Source of the DNA: Microcaldota archaeon
GTDB lineage: Archaea > Micrarchaeota > Micrarchaeia > Anstonellales > Bilamarchaeaceae
Reading direction: 5' to 3'
Assembly (NCBI GenBank): GCA_013425375.1
Contig: JACCLH010000004.1
Location: 1 to 40,199, forward strand
Length of the DNA stretch: 40,199 nucleotides
Under the pieces are notes generated by a model. It was given only the letters and a program-made list of their open reading frames with translations. It searched no databases and was not told where the DNA came from. Position 1 is the first letter of the stretch; each line of letters opens with the position of its first letter. Shown piece by piece: positions 28,046 through 36,586 of this stretch. A program made the translations under genes and the position numbers.

Positions 28046-28095
28046 CAGCAAACGGCGACCCGTTTGCTGGGTCACATGAACGGTTCGCCGTTCAT
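28046..28095. promoter_or_regulatory. Two adjacent perfect stem-loops in the divergent intergenic region
   Basis: cagcaaacgg-cgac-ccgtttgctg (28046-28069) and atgaacgg-ttcg-ccgttcat (28076-28095). Confidence 0.55.
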
Positions 28096-28136
28096 TCAGG
28101 CCGCGGTCTTAAATATATTGGCGGCGAAAGCAATCC

Positions 28137-28853
28137 GTGAAGTTCCTCTACAATGCTCCTGCCATATTGCACAAGGGCGCCATAATAGTCGGCGACACAC
28201 ATTTCGGCATGGAAGATAAGCTCAGGAGGAAGGGCATATACGATGAGGAATTCAGCCTCAGGCTTTTCTCCAGACTGAAGGGGCTGATAGTCTCCCACAA
28301 AGCGAAGAAGCTGATTCTGCTTGGCGATGTCAAGGAAGACATAACCATGCTGGACAAACGAACCGAAGATATCCTGGCGAAGCTCTCCATGCTTTGTGAA
28401 ATAACTATAGTACGCGGGAATCATGATGGAGGCATAGAGCATTGCGCCAACGCTGAGATTGCCAAGGCTGAAGGATTCGCATATGAGGGACTCGGACTTA
28501 TCCACGGCCACTCCTGGCCTTCAGATGATGTCATGGCATGCGGTCATGTCATTGCCGGGCATCAGCATCCCCTTATCACCATGACAGATGCATTCGGAAG
28601 GAAGCGCAGCGAGCCGGTGTGGGTGATGGCGCCGCCAGACGCGGAACGCATCGCTGAGCGTTATAAAAAGTTCAACAAAAAGATAAAGCTCGTACTCATG
28701 CCAGCATTCAACCCGCTTGTCGGTTCCACTATAAATCACGACGAAAAAGAGCGTCTCGGACCGCTTCTTAACAACAATCTATTTAAACTCAACCATGCTA
28801 TAGTATTCCGTCTGGACGGAACCTGTCTAGGAGAACTCAAAAACATCCATTGA
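28137..28853 (+). CDS. Metallophosphoesterase (calcineurin-like, archaeal)
   Basis: AIIVGDTHFGMED, LILLGDVKEDI, IVRGNHDGGIE, GLIHGHSWPSDDV, CGHVIAGHQHP; GTG start. Confidence 0.88.
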   Translation: MKFLYNAPAILHKGAIIVGDTHFGMEDKLRRKGIYDEEFSLRLFSRLKGLIVSHKAKKLILLGDVKEDITMLDKRTEDILAKLSMLCEITIVRGNHDGGIEHCANAEIAKAEGFAYEGLGLIHGHSWPSDDVMACGHVIAGHQHPLITMTDAFGRKRSEPVWVMAPPDAERIAERYKKFNKKIKLVLMPAFNPLVGSTINHDEKERLGPLLNNNLFKLNHAIVFRLDGTCLGELKNIH

Positions 28854-28862
28854 GGCAGCCAT

Positions 28863-29114
28863 ATGAGCGGAAACCGGAGAGGAAGACAGAAGCTTGAGAC
28901 CTGCGCATCATGCGGCAGGGCGGTTCCACGCGGCAAGGCTGTCGAATACTCGAGCAGGACCCACTTTACCACTGATCTCAAGGAAGACAACGTGACATAT
29001 ACCGGTTTCATTGACCAGTACTATTGCATAAGCTGCGCCAAGCACAGGAAGATATTCGAGAAGCTGAAGCAGCAGGCGCAGAAGCGCAAAGAAAAGAGGG
29101 AAGCCTATGGATGA
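28863..29114 (+). CDS. Probable 30S ribosomal protein eS26 (zinc ribbon)
   Basis: 83 aa, CASCGRAVPRGKAVEY...YYCISCAKHRKIF, basic C-terminus. Confidence 0.6.
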   Translation: MSGNRRGRQKLETCASCGRAVPRGKAVEYSSRTHFTTDLKEDNVTYTGFIDQYYCISCAKHRKIFEKLKQQAQKRKEKREAYG

Positions 29115-29394
29115 AATCTGCTTCGATGGTAAGAAGTACGTTGCTTTGAAGCAGGACATCGGAAATCTCCCTTTGATCGTTGTGAAGGCAAAGAAAGGAT
29201 ATATCGCCTGCAGCTACATAGACAAGGCGACCGCCGAGAAGGTTGGGGATATCGCTGCCTTTGTCTCTGGAGTCAAGAGCCTTGAGGACCTCAAGAAGGC
29301 CAAGATACGGGAAACGACTACTTGGGCCGAGGACCTTGGCATAAGGGAAGGCATGAGCGTCAAGAAGGCTTTGGAGCTCATGGACGTACTCTGA
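29107..29394 (+). CDS. DUF1805-family protein
   Basis: KGYIACSYIDKATAEKVGDIAAFVSGVKSLEDLKKAKI...AEDLGIREGMSVKKALELM. Confidence 0.75.
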   Translation: MDEICFDGKKYVALKQDIGNLPLIVVKAKKGYIACSYIDKATAEKVGDIAAFVSGVKSLEDLKKAKIRETTTWAEDLGIREGMSVKKALELMDVL

Positions 29395-29935
29395 TTCTCA
29401 AAGAGCCCAACAGGAGCAGCGGGAGCAAGTAGACTATGGCGCAGATGTTGTCGCTCTTCCCCCAGTAGTTCTGCGGTGAAGTCTGGTATAGGCGGTTCAC
29501 ATCGTCTATGCACACGTCCTGGTTGACCACACCGCCCAGGAGCCCGGTGTCCACCTGCTGGCCAACGCTGCGCGCGAATATCAGCCTGCACATATCCTCA
29601 GCCTCGTTTGGTTTCGTGCGCGCGATTATCTTAGCCACATCGAAAAAGCAGTTGTTGGTTATGAGTTCGGCCTTTTTCGGGATGTCTGTGTCTGCAAAGG
29701 CCGGATCGCTACTGTATTTATCCCATATGTGCAGGCAGGCGTTGCGTGCTCCTATGACATTGCCCATATAGGCGCTTGTGATGGCAGCCGCATGGTAGCA
29801 GGTCATGTATTCTGCAGGGCGGATTACCTTGGGATCAGAATCGCAGCTGGCCACGGTCCTGAGGCCAAGCGCCGGGTTGTTGACGGTCCAGGCGAACGGG
29901 AGCAGCAAGATGAATAGAACGATAAGCCTTTTCAC
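29378..29935 (-). CDS. Hypothetical protein with N-terminal signal/TM segment and C-terminal hydrophobic segment
   Basis: MKRLIVLFILLLPFAWTV...; start overlaps the stop of the upstream TBP gene. Confidence 0.65.
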   Translation of the reverse strand: MKRLIVLFILLLPFAWTVNNPALGLRTVASCDSDPKVIRPAEYMTCYHAAAITSAYMGNVIGARNACLHIWDKYSSDPAFADTDIPKKAELITNNCFFDVAKIIARTKPNEAEDMCRLIFARSVGQQVDTGLLGGVVNQDVCIDDVNRLYQTSPQNYWGKSDNICAIVYLLPLLLLGSLRIRVRP

Positions 29936-30495
29936 GCCGACCCCTTCTCTGCATAGGGTTTGAGGAGCTTCTTGGCCTTGGCCAGGACTATCTTTATGTC
30001 CTTCTCGTTCTTGGCGCCGGCGCAGATGACCTTTCCGTTCTTGAACAGGAGAAGGGATGCCTTGGGCTCCTTGAACTTGAGGATGGCGCCAGGGAACTGC
30101 TCTGGCTCGTATTCCACGTCCTTTATCTTGGAGGCGATCTTGTAGAGGTCCAGCTCAAGCCCCAGCGCTGCTGAGGCCACGATGTTGGTTATCTCTATCT
30201 TGGGCTTCTTGGTCTTGGTTATCCTCTTGGCATACGGCGTGAGCATCTTTATGGTCTTCTGGATGGTCTTCTCGATCATATCTCTTCTCTTGCACCCGAC
30301 GCAGACCACCTTTCCGTTCTTGAACAGGAGAAGGGATGCCTTGGGCTCCTTGAACTTGAGGATGGCGCCAGGGAACTGCTCTGGCTCGTACTCTATCTCC
30401 GGAATCTTGCTCGCCAGCGCGTAAAGGTCCAGCTCAAGCCCCAGCGCTGCTGAGGCCACCATGTTCGTTATCACAAATTGGGGCGGTTTTGCCAA
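29932..30495 (-). CDS. tbp: TATA-box-binding protein
   Basis: Two TBP repeats: IEYEPEQFPGAILKFKEPKASLLLFKNGKVVCVG and VEYEPEQFPGAILKFKEPKASLLLFKNGKVICAG. Confidence 0.97.
   Translation of the reverse strand: MAKPPQFVITNMVASAALGLELDLYALASKIPEIEYEPEQFPGAILKFKEPKASLLLFKNGKVVCVGCKRRDMIEKTIQKTIKMLTPYAKRITKTKKPKIEITNIVASAALGLELDLYKIASKIKDVEYEPEQFPGAILKFKEPKASLLLFKNGKVICAGAKNEKDIKIVLAKAKKLLKPYAEKGSA
30029..30459. repeat. Intragenic direct repeat within tbp (offset 279 bp)
   Basis: Blocks read as identical: 30029-30111 = 30308-30390 (83 bp) and 30146-30180 = 30425-30459 (35 bp). Confidence 0.9.
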
Positions 30496-30597
30496 GATAT
30501 CACCTGTTTAAAAATGCGTTATCCTTTATAAAGGAAGCAATTGTTTAAAAAGACTTTCTCTTAATCTTCCTCATAAAACTAATTTCTCGTGATTGAT

Positions 30598-30873
30598 ATG
30601 GTCAAATCTTCAAGAGGCTCAATGAGCAGAAAGACCCGCAAATTGAAGGGCAGGACGGGCGTCACCGTGGCCCAGCAGATCCGCACATTCAATATAGGCG
30701 ATAAGGTGGTCATAAACCCCTGCGCCAGGCCAGGAGGGCGTCCCCACCTGAGGTATTCGGGGAGGCATGGCATTATAAAGGAAAGGAGAGGCAACAGCTA
30801 CGTGGTGGAGGTCGGCGATATGGGCAGCAGGAAGTCTGTCATAGCCGGGCCGGTCCATCTCAAGCTTGCTTGA
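30598..30873 (+). CDS. rpl21e: 50S ribosomal protein L21e
   Basis: MVKSSRGSMSRKTRKLKGRTGVTVAQQIRTFNIGDKVVINPCARPGGRPHLRYSGRHGII. Confidence 0.93.
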   Translation: MVKSSRGSMSRKTRKLKGRTGVTVAQQIRTFNIGDKVVINPCARPGGRPHLRYSGRHGIIKERRGNSYVVEVGDMGSRKSVIAGPVHLKLA

Positions 30874-30885
30874 AGGGTGGTAAGG

Positions 30886-31203
30886 ATGGAGGTCAAATCT
30901 TCTAGAGGGGCGTCGCTCAGCGAGGCCAAAGAGATACTCGCCAAAAGGAAGGAAGAGAGCGAGATGGGTTACGAGCAGACCCAGGCCCTGGACAACAGCG
31001 AGCGTTTCTCAAAAACAGAGGCCGCCAAAGCAGCCAAGCTGGCTGAGGCCCTGGTGAAGAAGGGCAAGCTGGGCGAAGAGGCCGCCATAAAGATTGTGGA
31101 TATCCGCCCGGAGAACGCGGCGACCGTAAAGGCGATACTGCTCAAAGAGAGGATAGAGCTCACCGATGAGGAGATAGAGGCCATACTGAAGGAAGTCTCT
31201 TAG
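30886..31203 (+). CDS. rpoF: DNA-directed RNA polymerase subunit Rpo4 (F)
   Basis: Follows L21e as in many archaea; LSEAKEILAKRKEE...ELTDEEIEAILKEV. Confidence 0.85.
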   Translation: MEVKSSRGASLSEAKEILAKRKEESEMGYEQTQALDNSERFSKTEAAKAAKLAEALVKKGKLGEEAAIKIVDIRPENAATVKAILLKERIELTDEEIEAILKEVS

Positions 31204-31206
31204 GAG

Positions 31207-31776
31207 ATGGCTATGGAAGACTACGCTTGGGTCATCGAGTATCTGCCTGCAGGCCATGCGGAAGCGTTGCGGAGGGAGCCGGTCGTGCAGCTGCTGGGCA
31301 CCAGGTTCTTCACGCTTCTGGAGGCCACAGTCAGTCCGACCGCCAGCATAGTCATCGGCCAGAAGGTCTGCGTCGGCAAGGAGGGAAGGCAGGAGGTCTC
31401 CCACATCAGGGGAAGGATAAAGTACGATGACCTGACCAACGGGGCCAGGGAATTCCTGCCGGTGATGATCAAGAGAGCCGTGGGCGAGAGGGAAACCGAC
31501 TTCGTCGGCTTCATCAACAACGCCAGGCCCATATCCATAAGGGTGCACACGCTCGATTTACTGCCGGGCATCGGCAAGAAGAACATGGAGTCCCTGCTCA
31601 AGGAGAGGGAGGCCAAGCCGTTCGAATCCCTTACGGACATACATACAAGGGTGCCGACCTTGGCTGACCCGGTGGGTGTGTTCGTGCACAGGATAATGAG
31701 CGAGCTCCAGGGAAACGAAAAATACTACCTTTTCACCAAGCCGCCTTTCGTTCCGAGGCCTGGCGGAAGGTACTAG
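31207..31776 (+). CDS. DUF655 protein (OB-fold plus HhH, putative RNA-binding)
   Basis: MEDYAWVIEYLP...VCVGKEGRQEVSHIRGRIKYDDLTNGAREFLP...LDLLPGIGKKNMESLLKERE; third gene of the eL21-rpoF-DUF655 cluster. Confidence 0.9.
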   Translation: MAMEDYAWVIEYLPAGHAEALRREPVVQLLGTRFFTLLEATVSPTASIVIGQKVCVGKEGRQEVSHIRGRIKYDDLTNGAREFLPVMIKRAVGERETDFVGFINNARPISIRVHTLDLLPGIGKKNMESLLKEREAKPFESLTDIHTRVPTLADPVGVFVHRIMSELQGNEKYYLFTKPPFVPRPGGRY

Positions 31777-31810
31777 TTATCAGGCGCCTACGGTGCAGAA
31801 GGAAGAGGCC

Positions 31811-32719
31811 CTACCGGAAACTGTCTATGGGCGCCAGGCAGTCCGAGAGGGCATCAGCCATCTCCTCAGCATCCTGGAAGCGTTTTTCTGGTTCCTTTGC
31901 CAGTGCCGAGGCAACCACATAAGACAGCCTTTTCGGTATGGTGGGGTTGCGCATGTGGAGCGGGACCGCTTCCTGGGAGCGGTGCGCCTGGAAGCAGTTT
32001 TCTCTCTCGTTCTCGCCTTCTTTGAATGTGTAGGGATACCAGCCTGAGAGGAATACATAGAGCACCACGCCTAGCGCATAGATGTCCGCCCGATGGTCCA
32101 CACGCTGCTTCGGATATGTCTGCTCAGGTGCCATGAACATTGGCGTGCCTACCGGAATGTCGACGCGCATGGCGAAATCCTCCATGCCGGGCAGGATAGC
32201 ATAACCGAAGTCTGTGAGGCTGATGGACTTGAAGTCGTGCTTAAGCACTATGTTTGATGGCTTCAGGTCCCGGTAGACTATGCCTGCTTTATGCAGCGTG
32301 GCTAGCACCCCACATACGCTTATGGAAAGCATAATGGCAGTGCGGCGGTCGCGGACGTTATTAAGGGCAAACGGCAGCCCGTCCATGAATTGCTCGGCTA
32401 CGTAGGGATCCGACCCTAGCGAGGCGGATATTATCCTTGGTATGCCTGGGTGGCCTGCATCCTGCATGAGCAACAGGGCCTGGTTTTCGGTCTGGAGCGT
32501 ATAGCGACTGTTTTTGTTCTCCAGCATGTCCCACCGCAGCCTTTTGAGCGCGACCATGTGGCCGGTGCTTTTGTCTTTCGCCAGATGGACAAGACATACG
32601 GCCCCGCATCCAATTTCCTGGAGGGGCTGGAACCTGCCGTCTATGACATCGAAAAGGCGGCGCTCCTTCGGCTCGTGATGTGTATGCAGCGGCATGCGTG
32701 TGACAATTTGCGGATTCAT
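31811..32719 (-). CDS. Hanks-type (eukaryotic-like) Ser/Thr protein kinase
   Basis: QEIGCGAVCLVHLAKDKSTGHMVALKRL, IVYRDLKPSNIVLK, SLTDFGYAIL, GTPMFMAPEQ, DIYALGVVLYVFLSGWYPY. Start at 32719; minus-strand TATA-like gggtttaaatcc upstream. Confidence 0.9.
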   Translation of the reverse strand: MNPQIVTRMPLHTHHEPKERRLFDVIDGRFQPLQEIGCGAVCLVHLAKDKSTGHMVALKRLRWDMLENKNSRYTLQTENQALLLMQDAGHPGIPRIISASLGSDPYVAEQFMDGLPFALNNVRDRRTAIMLSISVCGVLATLHKAGIVYRDLKPSNIVLKHDFKSISLTDFGYAILPGMEDFAMRVDIPVGTPMFMAPEQTYPKQRVDHRADIYALGVVLYVFLSGWYPYTFKEGENERENCFQAHRSQEAVPLHMRNPTIPKRLSYVVASALAKEPEKRFQDAEEMADALSDCLAPIDSFR

Positions 32720-32875
32720 CATACTGATTAACGTCAGAAAAGGATTTAAACCCATGTAAAAACATGATTTGCGACCAAAATTGAAGACTGGGGGCTGCAG
32801 GCAGGAGAAATTTTTAGCCCGCACCGGACTAACGCTTCTGATAAAATTAAATGAGCAGATTAAGAACAACCGGGG

Positions 32876-33030
32876 GGGTTGGAACCCTCAAGGGGGCAAA
32901 GAAGAAGGATGGGGGTATTGCCCCCTTATGGGAATGGGCCCGTTGTGGACGGCGTTCCGTCCACTTCGTTCCCAATTCCGCCTGAGGCAAAACTCAGGAC
33001 TGGAAACTGGAGACCGAAAGCGGAATTGGG
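32876..33030. other. Cluster of consecutive stem-loops between tRNA-Val and the kinase gene
   Basis: AAGGGGGCAA/TTGCCCCCTT (32890-32927), GTGGACGG-CGTT-CCGTCCAC (32945-32964), CCCAATTCCGC/GCGGAATTGGG (32971-33030) enclosing CCTGAG/CTCAGG, plus a weaker GGGT/ACCC hairpin. Confidence 0.6.
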
Positions 33031-33148
33031 CCCGCCCAGGATCGAACTGGGTATCTTTCGCGCTCTTAGCGAGAGTGCCTTGAACGAAGCGCCGCTCAAG
33101 CAACATTTCCCTTGTAAGGCGAACGTCTTACCGGTCGACTACAGGCCC
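33027..33148 (-). tRNA. tRNA-Val (TAC) with 37/38 intron (about 33063-33112)
   Basis: GGGCCTG-TA-GTC...GAC-G-TTCGC-CTTACA[50-nt intron]C-GCGAA-AGATA-CCCAG-TTCGATC-CTGGG-CGGGCCC-A on the minus strand. Confidence 0.92.
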
Positions 33149-33162
33149 GACAAGGTGACTTT

Positions 33163-33690
33163 TCATCCTTCTGTTTTTAACAGCTTCTGGCAGTTTTTGC
33201 AGAACCCCGCTCCTTTATTGTCAACATCCGCGAGGGAATTCGAGAACACCATCACGCATTTTTTATCGTCGCAGTGGGGCATGCCGAGCGTGTGGCCGAG
33301 CTCGTGGATTATCTCCTTCAGGATGCGCTCCTTGAACAGCGCGCCTGCCTTCTTGCCGTCATCCACCTTGCCGTAGAATCTCGGGTCAAGGCGCGCGGTG
33401 GCCACAACACACGCGTCTTCGCTCGCCAAACCAAAAACAAAATTCAGCGGACCGGAAAACATGTCCTCGCGGACGATGAAGACGGTCCTGGTCCCTGGCT
33501 CTGAGAGCCTGCCCATCTCCTTGAGGAACGCCTCCGCATCATACTGCTTCCGCCCGCTCCTGTAAGAGCGCGTCATGGGGAAGTCTATCAGCTCCAGGCT
33601 CACCGGCGATTTGAAGGCACGGCCGACCTTGTCCGCAATCTCATTGAAAGCCGGAACAGTCCTGCCGACAAGCACGAGCAGTATACGCAT
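33163..33690 (-). CDS. amzA: Archaemetzincin (zinc metalloprotease)
   Basis: HELGHTLGMPHCDDKKCVM...CKNCQ: HExxHxxGxxH plus conserved Cys pattern. Start at internal ATG 33690. Confidence 0.92.
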   Translation of the reverse strand: MRILLVLVGRTVPAFNEIADKVGRAFKSPVSLELIDFPMTRSYRSGRKQYDAEAFLKEMGRLSEPGTRTVFIVREDMFSGPLNFVFGLASEDACVVATARLDPRFYGKVDDGKKAGALFKERILKEIIHELGHTLGMPHCDDKKCVMVFSNSLADVDNKGAGFCKNCQKLLKTEG

Positions 33691-33753
33691 GGGAAGGATA
33701 AGAAAGGGAAGAAAAATAAACAAAGGGTTTTTGGTAGAGCGCTCCAAAAAGCT

Positions 33754-35124
33754 TCAGACGTTGAAGTACTTCTGGAGCTCGAAACTGGTCACGCCCTTCA
33801 TGGACTCGCGGTGCTGTTTCAGCTTGAGGTCCAGGAAGTCGCCGAGCAGCTCGGCAGGGACAATGCCCTTTAGGAAGGCTGTGTCGCTCTCCAGCGCGGA
33901 TGCCGCTTCCAGCAGGCTGGATGGCAGCTCCTTCTCCACCCTCTTCTTCTTGCCCTGTGCCTCCATCGGGTCTCCAGGGTCTGCCTTCTTCTTTATGCCG
34001 TCAAGGCCTGCGGCGGCCACAAGGGCATGGGCAAGGTACGGATTGGCAGACGGGTCTGCACCTCTGTAAACGACCCTCTTGGTCTCCTTGATGTTCTTCT
34101 TGTTGTATGGCACATAGACCAGGGCACTCTTGTCTGAGCAGCTCCAGCCCATCTTAAGGCCTTCAGCAGCAAGCCTGCGGTAGGAATTGGGGAGCGGAGC
34201 GGTGAACAGCGAGAGCGCTGCCGCATGCTCCAGCAGACCGCCTGCGAAGTACCTGCCGGTCTGGCTGAGCTGGCCATAGGTTTCCTTGCCCTCGTAGAAG
34301 ACGTTCTGCTCGCTTGTCTTCCACAGGCTGACGGCGATGTTCAGGGAATTGCCCTTCTCGCCCTCCACAGGGTACGGCATGAAGCTGGCCGAGGCGCTCA
34401 CAGCCGTGGCCAGGTTCTTGGTTATGAACTTCAGGGTGTTGACCGCATCGCCTGCGGCTTTCAGGCTCCTCGGGCCCAGCTCGAACGTCTGCTGGGCAGT
34501 GGGCGACCTGCCGTGGCGGTGGGAATCCACCAGCACGCCGAAGCTGTCTTCCATCGTCTCGGCTATCTGCACCCTGGCCGAGTACATCGAATCCTGCGGT
34601 GTGGCTGCATAGGCGCCTGTTTCGTCGTTTGACATCGGCGACGGGCCCCACTTGGCTTCCCTGGAGTCCATTATCAGTCCGGTTCCGCGGCCGCGGTTGG
34701 TCTTGTCCGCAGTGGTGGTGTCGAATATGTAGCAGTCCACCTCGCTGCCGACAAGCGAGTTCTTTATGCCTGCGGCGCTCAGGTTGGTCTCCATCCTCTC
34801 GGCGACATACCGCGGGTCCTTGAGGAACCTCTCCTTCTTGAGGGATGCGACGATATCGCAGATGAGCCTCACTGTGGCCGGCTCCCATGGAAGCCTTGCC
34901 ATGGTGTCAGGGTCAGGCAGCAGGACCAGGTCGCCCTGCTCGGATGCGCCGAAAACCTCGCTCAGGTCTGCTGCGGCTATGCCGTTTCCGAAGGACGCCT
35001 CCTCGAGCTTCCTGTTGGAGATGCTGACACGGTGCATCACGCCCTTGATATCGAAGAACTGGAGGTCTATCCAGCGTATCTCATTCGTAGCGACATATTT
35101 CATCACATCATCGATTGCAGACAA
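33754..35124 (-). CDS. glnA: Glutamine synthetase family protein
   Basis: LQFFDIKGVMHRVSI, VGSEVDCYIFD, ASASFMPYPVEGEKGNSLNIAVSLW, FVVYRGADPSANPYLAHALVAAAGLDGI; about 456 aa. Confidence 0.92.
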   Translation of the reverse strand: MSAIDDVMKYVATNEIRWIDLQFFDIKGVMHRVSISNRKLEEASFGNGIAAADLSEVFGASEQGDLVLLPDPDTMARLPWEPATVRLICDIVASLKKERFLKDPRYVAERMETNLSAAGIKNSLVGSEVDCYIFDTTTADKTNRGRGTGLIMDSREAKWGPSPMSNDETGAYAATPQDSMYSARVQIAETMEDSFGVLVDSHRHGRSPTAQQTFELGPRSLKAAGDAVNTLKFITKNLATAVSASASFMPYPVEGEKGNSLNIAVSLWKTSEQNVFYEGKETYGQLSQTGRYFAGGLLEHAAALSLFTAPLPNSYRRLAAEGLKMGWSCSDKSALVYVPYNKKNIKETKRVVYRGADPSANPYLAHALVAAAGLDGIKKKADPGDPMEAQGKKKRVEKELPSSLLEAASALESDTAFLKGIVPAELLGDFLDLKLKQHRESMKGVTSFELQKYFNV

Positions 35125-35266
35125 GAGACCACCTCAATTCACGTATGACTAACCATATATAGGAATAAATAGGTTTCGAAGAAGACCGGTGTGGACCTGA
35201 GATGGCAGGACAGCACCGACGACAACCATTAAAACCGTTGCCGACGCATCTTATTAGGAGCTAATC

Positions 35267-36565
35267 ATGTTCGGCACTTCAGGCATCAGAGGGATATACG
35301 GCAAAGACATAACCGAGGGACTGGCCGGGAAGCTGGCTTCGGTGTTCGCAGAGGCCGGACTATGCCTTGGCCGTGACATAAGGACGAGCGGACCATCCCT
35401 TTTCAAGGCGGCTGCTTCCGGAGCCCTGTCTGCAGGCTCTGATGTAATTGACCTGGGGATAGTGCCAACGCCCACAGTGGCCCTGGCGACAAAGAAGCAT
35501 GGCTGCAGGGGCATCATGCTCACCGCATCGCACAACCCTCCTGAGTACAACGGCTTCAAGCTCATAGAGCATGGCAAGGAGATAGGCAAGGCCATGGAGA
35601 AGGAAGTGGAAAGGAGATGCAAAGAGGGATGGAAGGCAAGTGGCGGGAATGGCACGCTCGTCCATGACAATGACATCCTGGATGACCATAAGCAGATGGT
35701 GATGGGAATGGTGGACAGGAAAGCTGTCGCCAGGAAGAAGCCGAAGGTGGTCGTGGACTGCAATGGCGCTGCTTCAGTAATAACGCCTTATCTGCTCTCT
35801 GACCTCGGCTGCAGGGTCATAAGCGTGAACGCTTCCAGGGATTGCTTCAACCGGCCATCAGAGCCGAGCAGGGAGAACCTGGCATACTTATCTCGTTTTG
35901 TCGCTGATGTGGGCGCTGACTTCGCGATAGCGCATGACGGAGACGGGGACCGCTGCGCAGTGATGGACGAGAAGGGCGATGTCCTGCCGCTGGATGCCCA
36001 GCTCGCAATCATGATAGACCATGAGATGGCAGGCGCCAAGAACAGGAAGGTGATATCCACTGTGGAGGCATCGCTGACTATCAGGGATGTGGTGGAGAAG
36101 AACGGCGGGACGATAATGATAACACAGGTGGGAAGCACCTTCGTCGGGGATGCGCTTGAGGAGAAAGGGGCGCTTTTCGGCGGCGAGCCATGCGGCGAAT
36201 ACATTTATGGGGAAGGCGTCCATGTGCCTGACGCGGTCGTGGCGGCTGCGAAGTTCGCCGAGATATTCTGCGAACATGGGAAGTTCTCCAGGCTGCGGAC
36301 AAGATACCCCCAGCATTTCATGGCAAGGGAGAGGTTCCAGGCGAAAGACAATAAGGCGTCCATGGAGAAGGTGAAGCAGGCCATCGCGATAGAAGGCGAA
36401 ATGCGGAGCGATGACGGCATACGGATAGACGAGGAGGACGGCTGGCTGCTGATAAGGGCGTCCGGCACAGAGCCCATAATAAGGCTCACCATGGAGTACA
36501 AGAGCAAAGAGAAGCTGGAGAGAAGGAAGAAGGAGATGACAGAGATTATTAAGAAGAACATCTAG
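35267..36565 (+). CDS. glmM: Phosphoglucosamine mutase / phosphomannomutase family
   Basis: MFGTSGIRGIYGKDITEGLAGKLASVFAEA, GIMLTASHNPPEYNGFKL, AHDGDGDRCAVMDEKGD, GGEPCGEYIYG, IRASGTEPIIRLTME. Confidence 0.92.
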   Translation: MFGTSGIRGIYGKDITEGLAGKLASVFAEAGLCLGRDIRTSGPSLFKAAASGALSAGSDVIDLGIVPTPTVALATKKHGCRGIMLTASHNPPEYNGFKLIEHGKEIGKAMEKEVERRCKEGWKASGGNGTLVHDNDILDDHKQMVMGMVDRKAVARKKPKVVVDCNGAASVITPYLLSDLGCRVISVNASRDCFNRPSEPSRENLAYLSRFVADVGADFAIAHDGDGDRCAVMDEKGDVLPLDAQLAIMIDHEMAGAKNRKVISTVEASLTIRDVVEKNGGTIMITQVGSTFVGDALEEKGALFGGEPCGEYIYGEGVHVPDAVVAAAKFAEIFCEHGKFSRLRTRYPQHFMARERFQAKDNKASMEKVKQAIAIEGEMRSDDGIRIDEEDGWLLIRASGTEPIIRLTMEYKSKEKLERRKKEMTEIIKKNI

Positions 36566-36586
36566 AAAAATAGACGGGGTGGTTCC

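Noticed and set aside
30029-30459. TBP internal repeat as a mobile or CRISPR-type repeat
   Set aside because: In-frame two-fold repeat at exactly 93 codons; explained by TBP architecture plus homogenisation.
32945-32964. Perfect hairpin as simple transcription terminator
   Set aside because: No adjacent T-tract on either strand; archaeal terminators are usually T-rich without hairpins, so treated as part of the structured region instead.
32879-33376. 165-aa ORF spanning tRNA-Val and the archaemetzincin 3' end
   Set aside because: Runs through a clear tRNA and antisense to a conserved gene.
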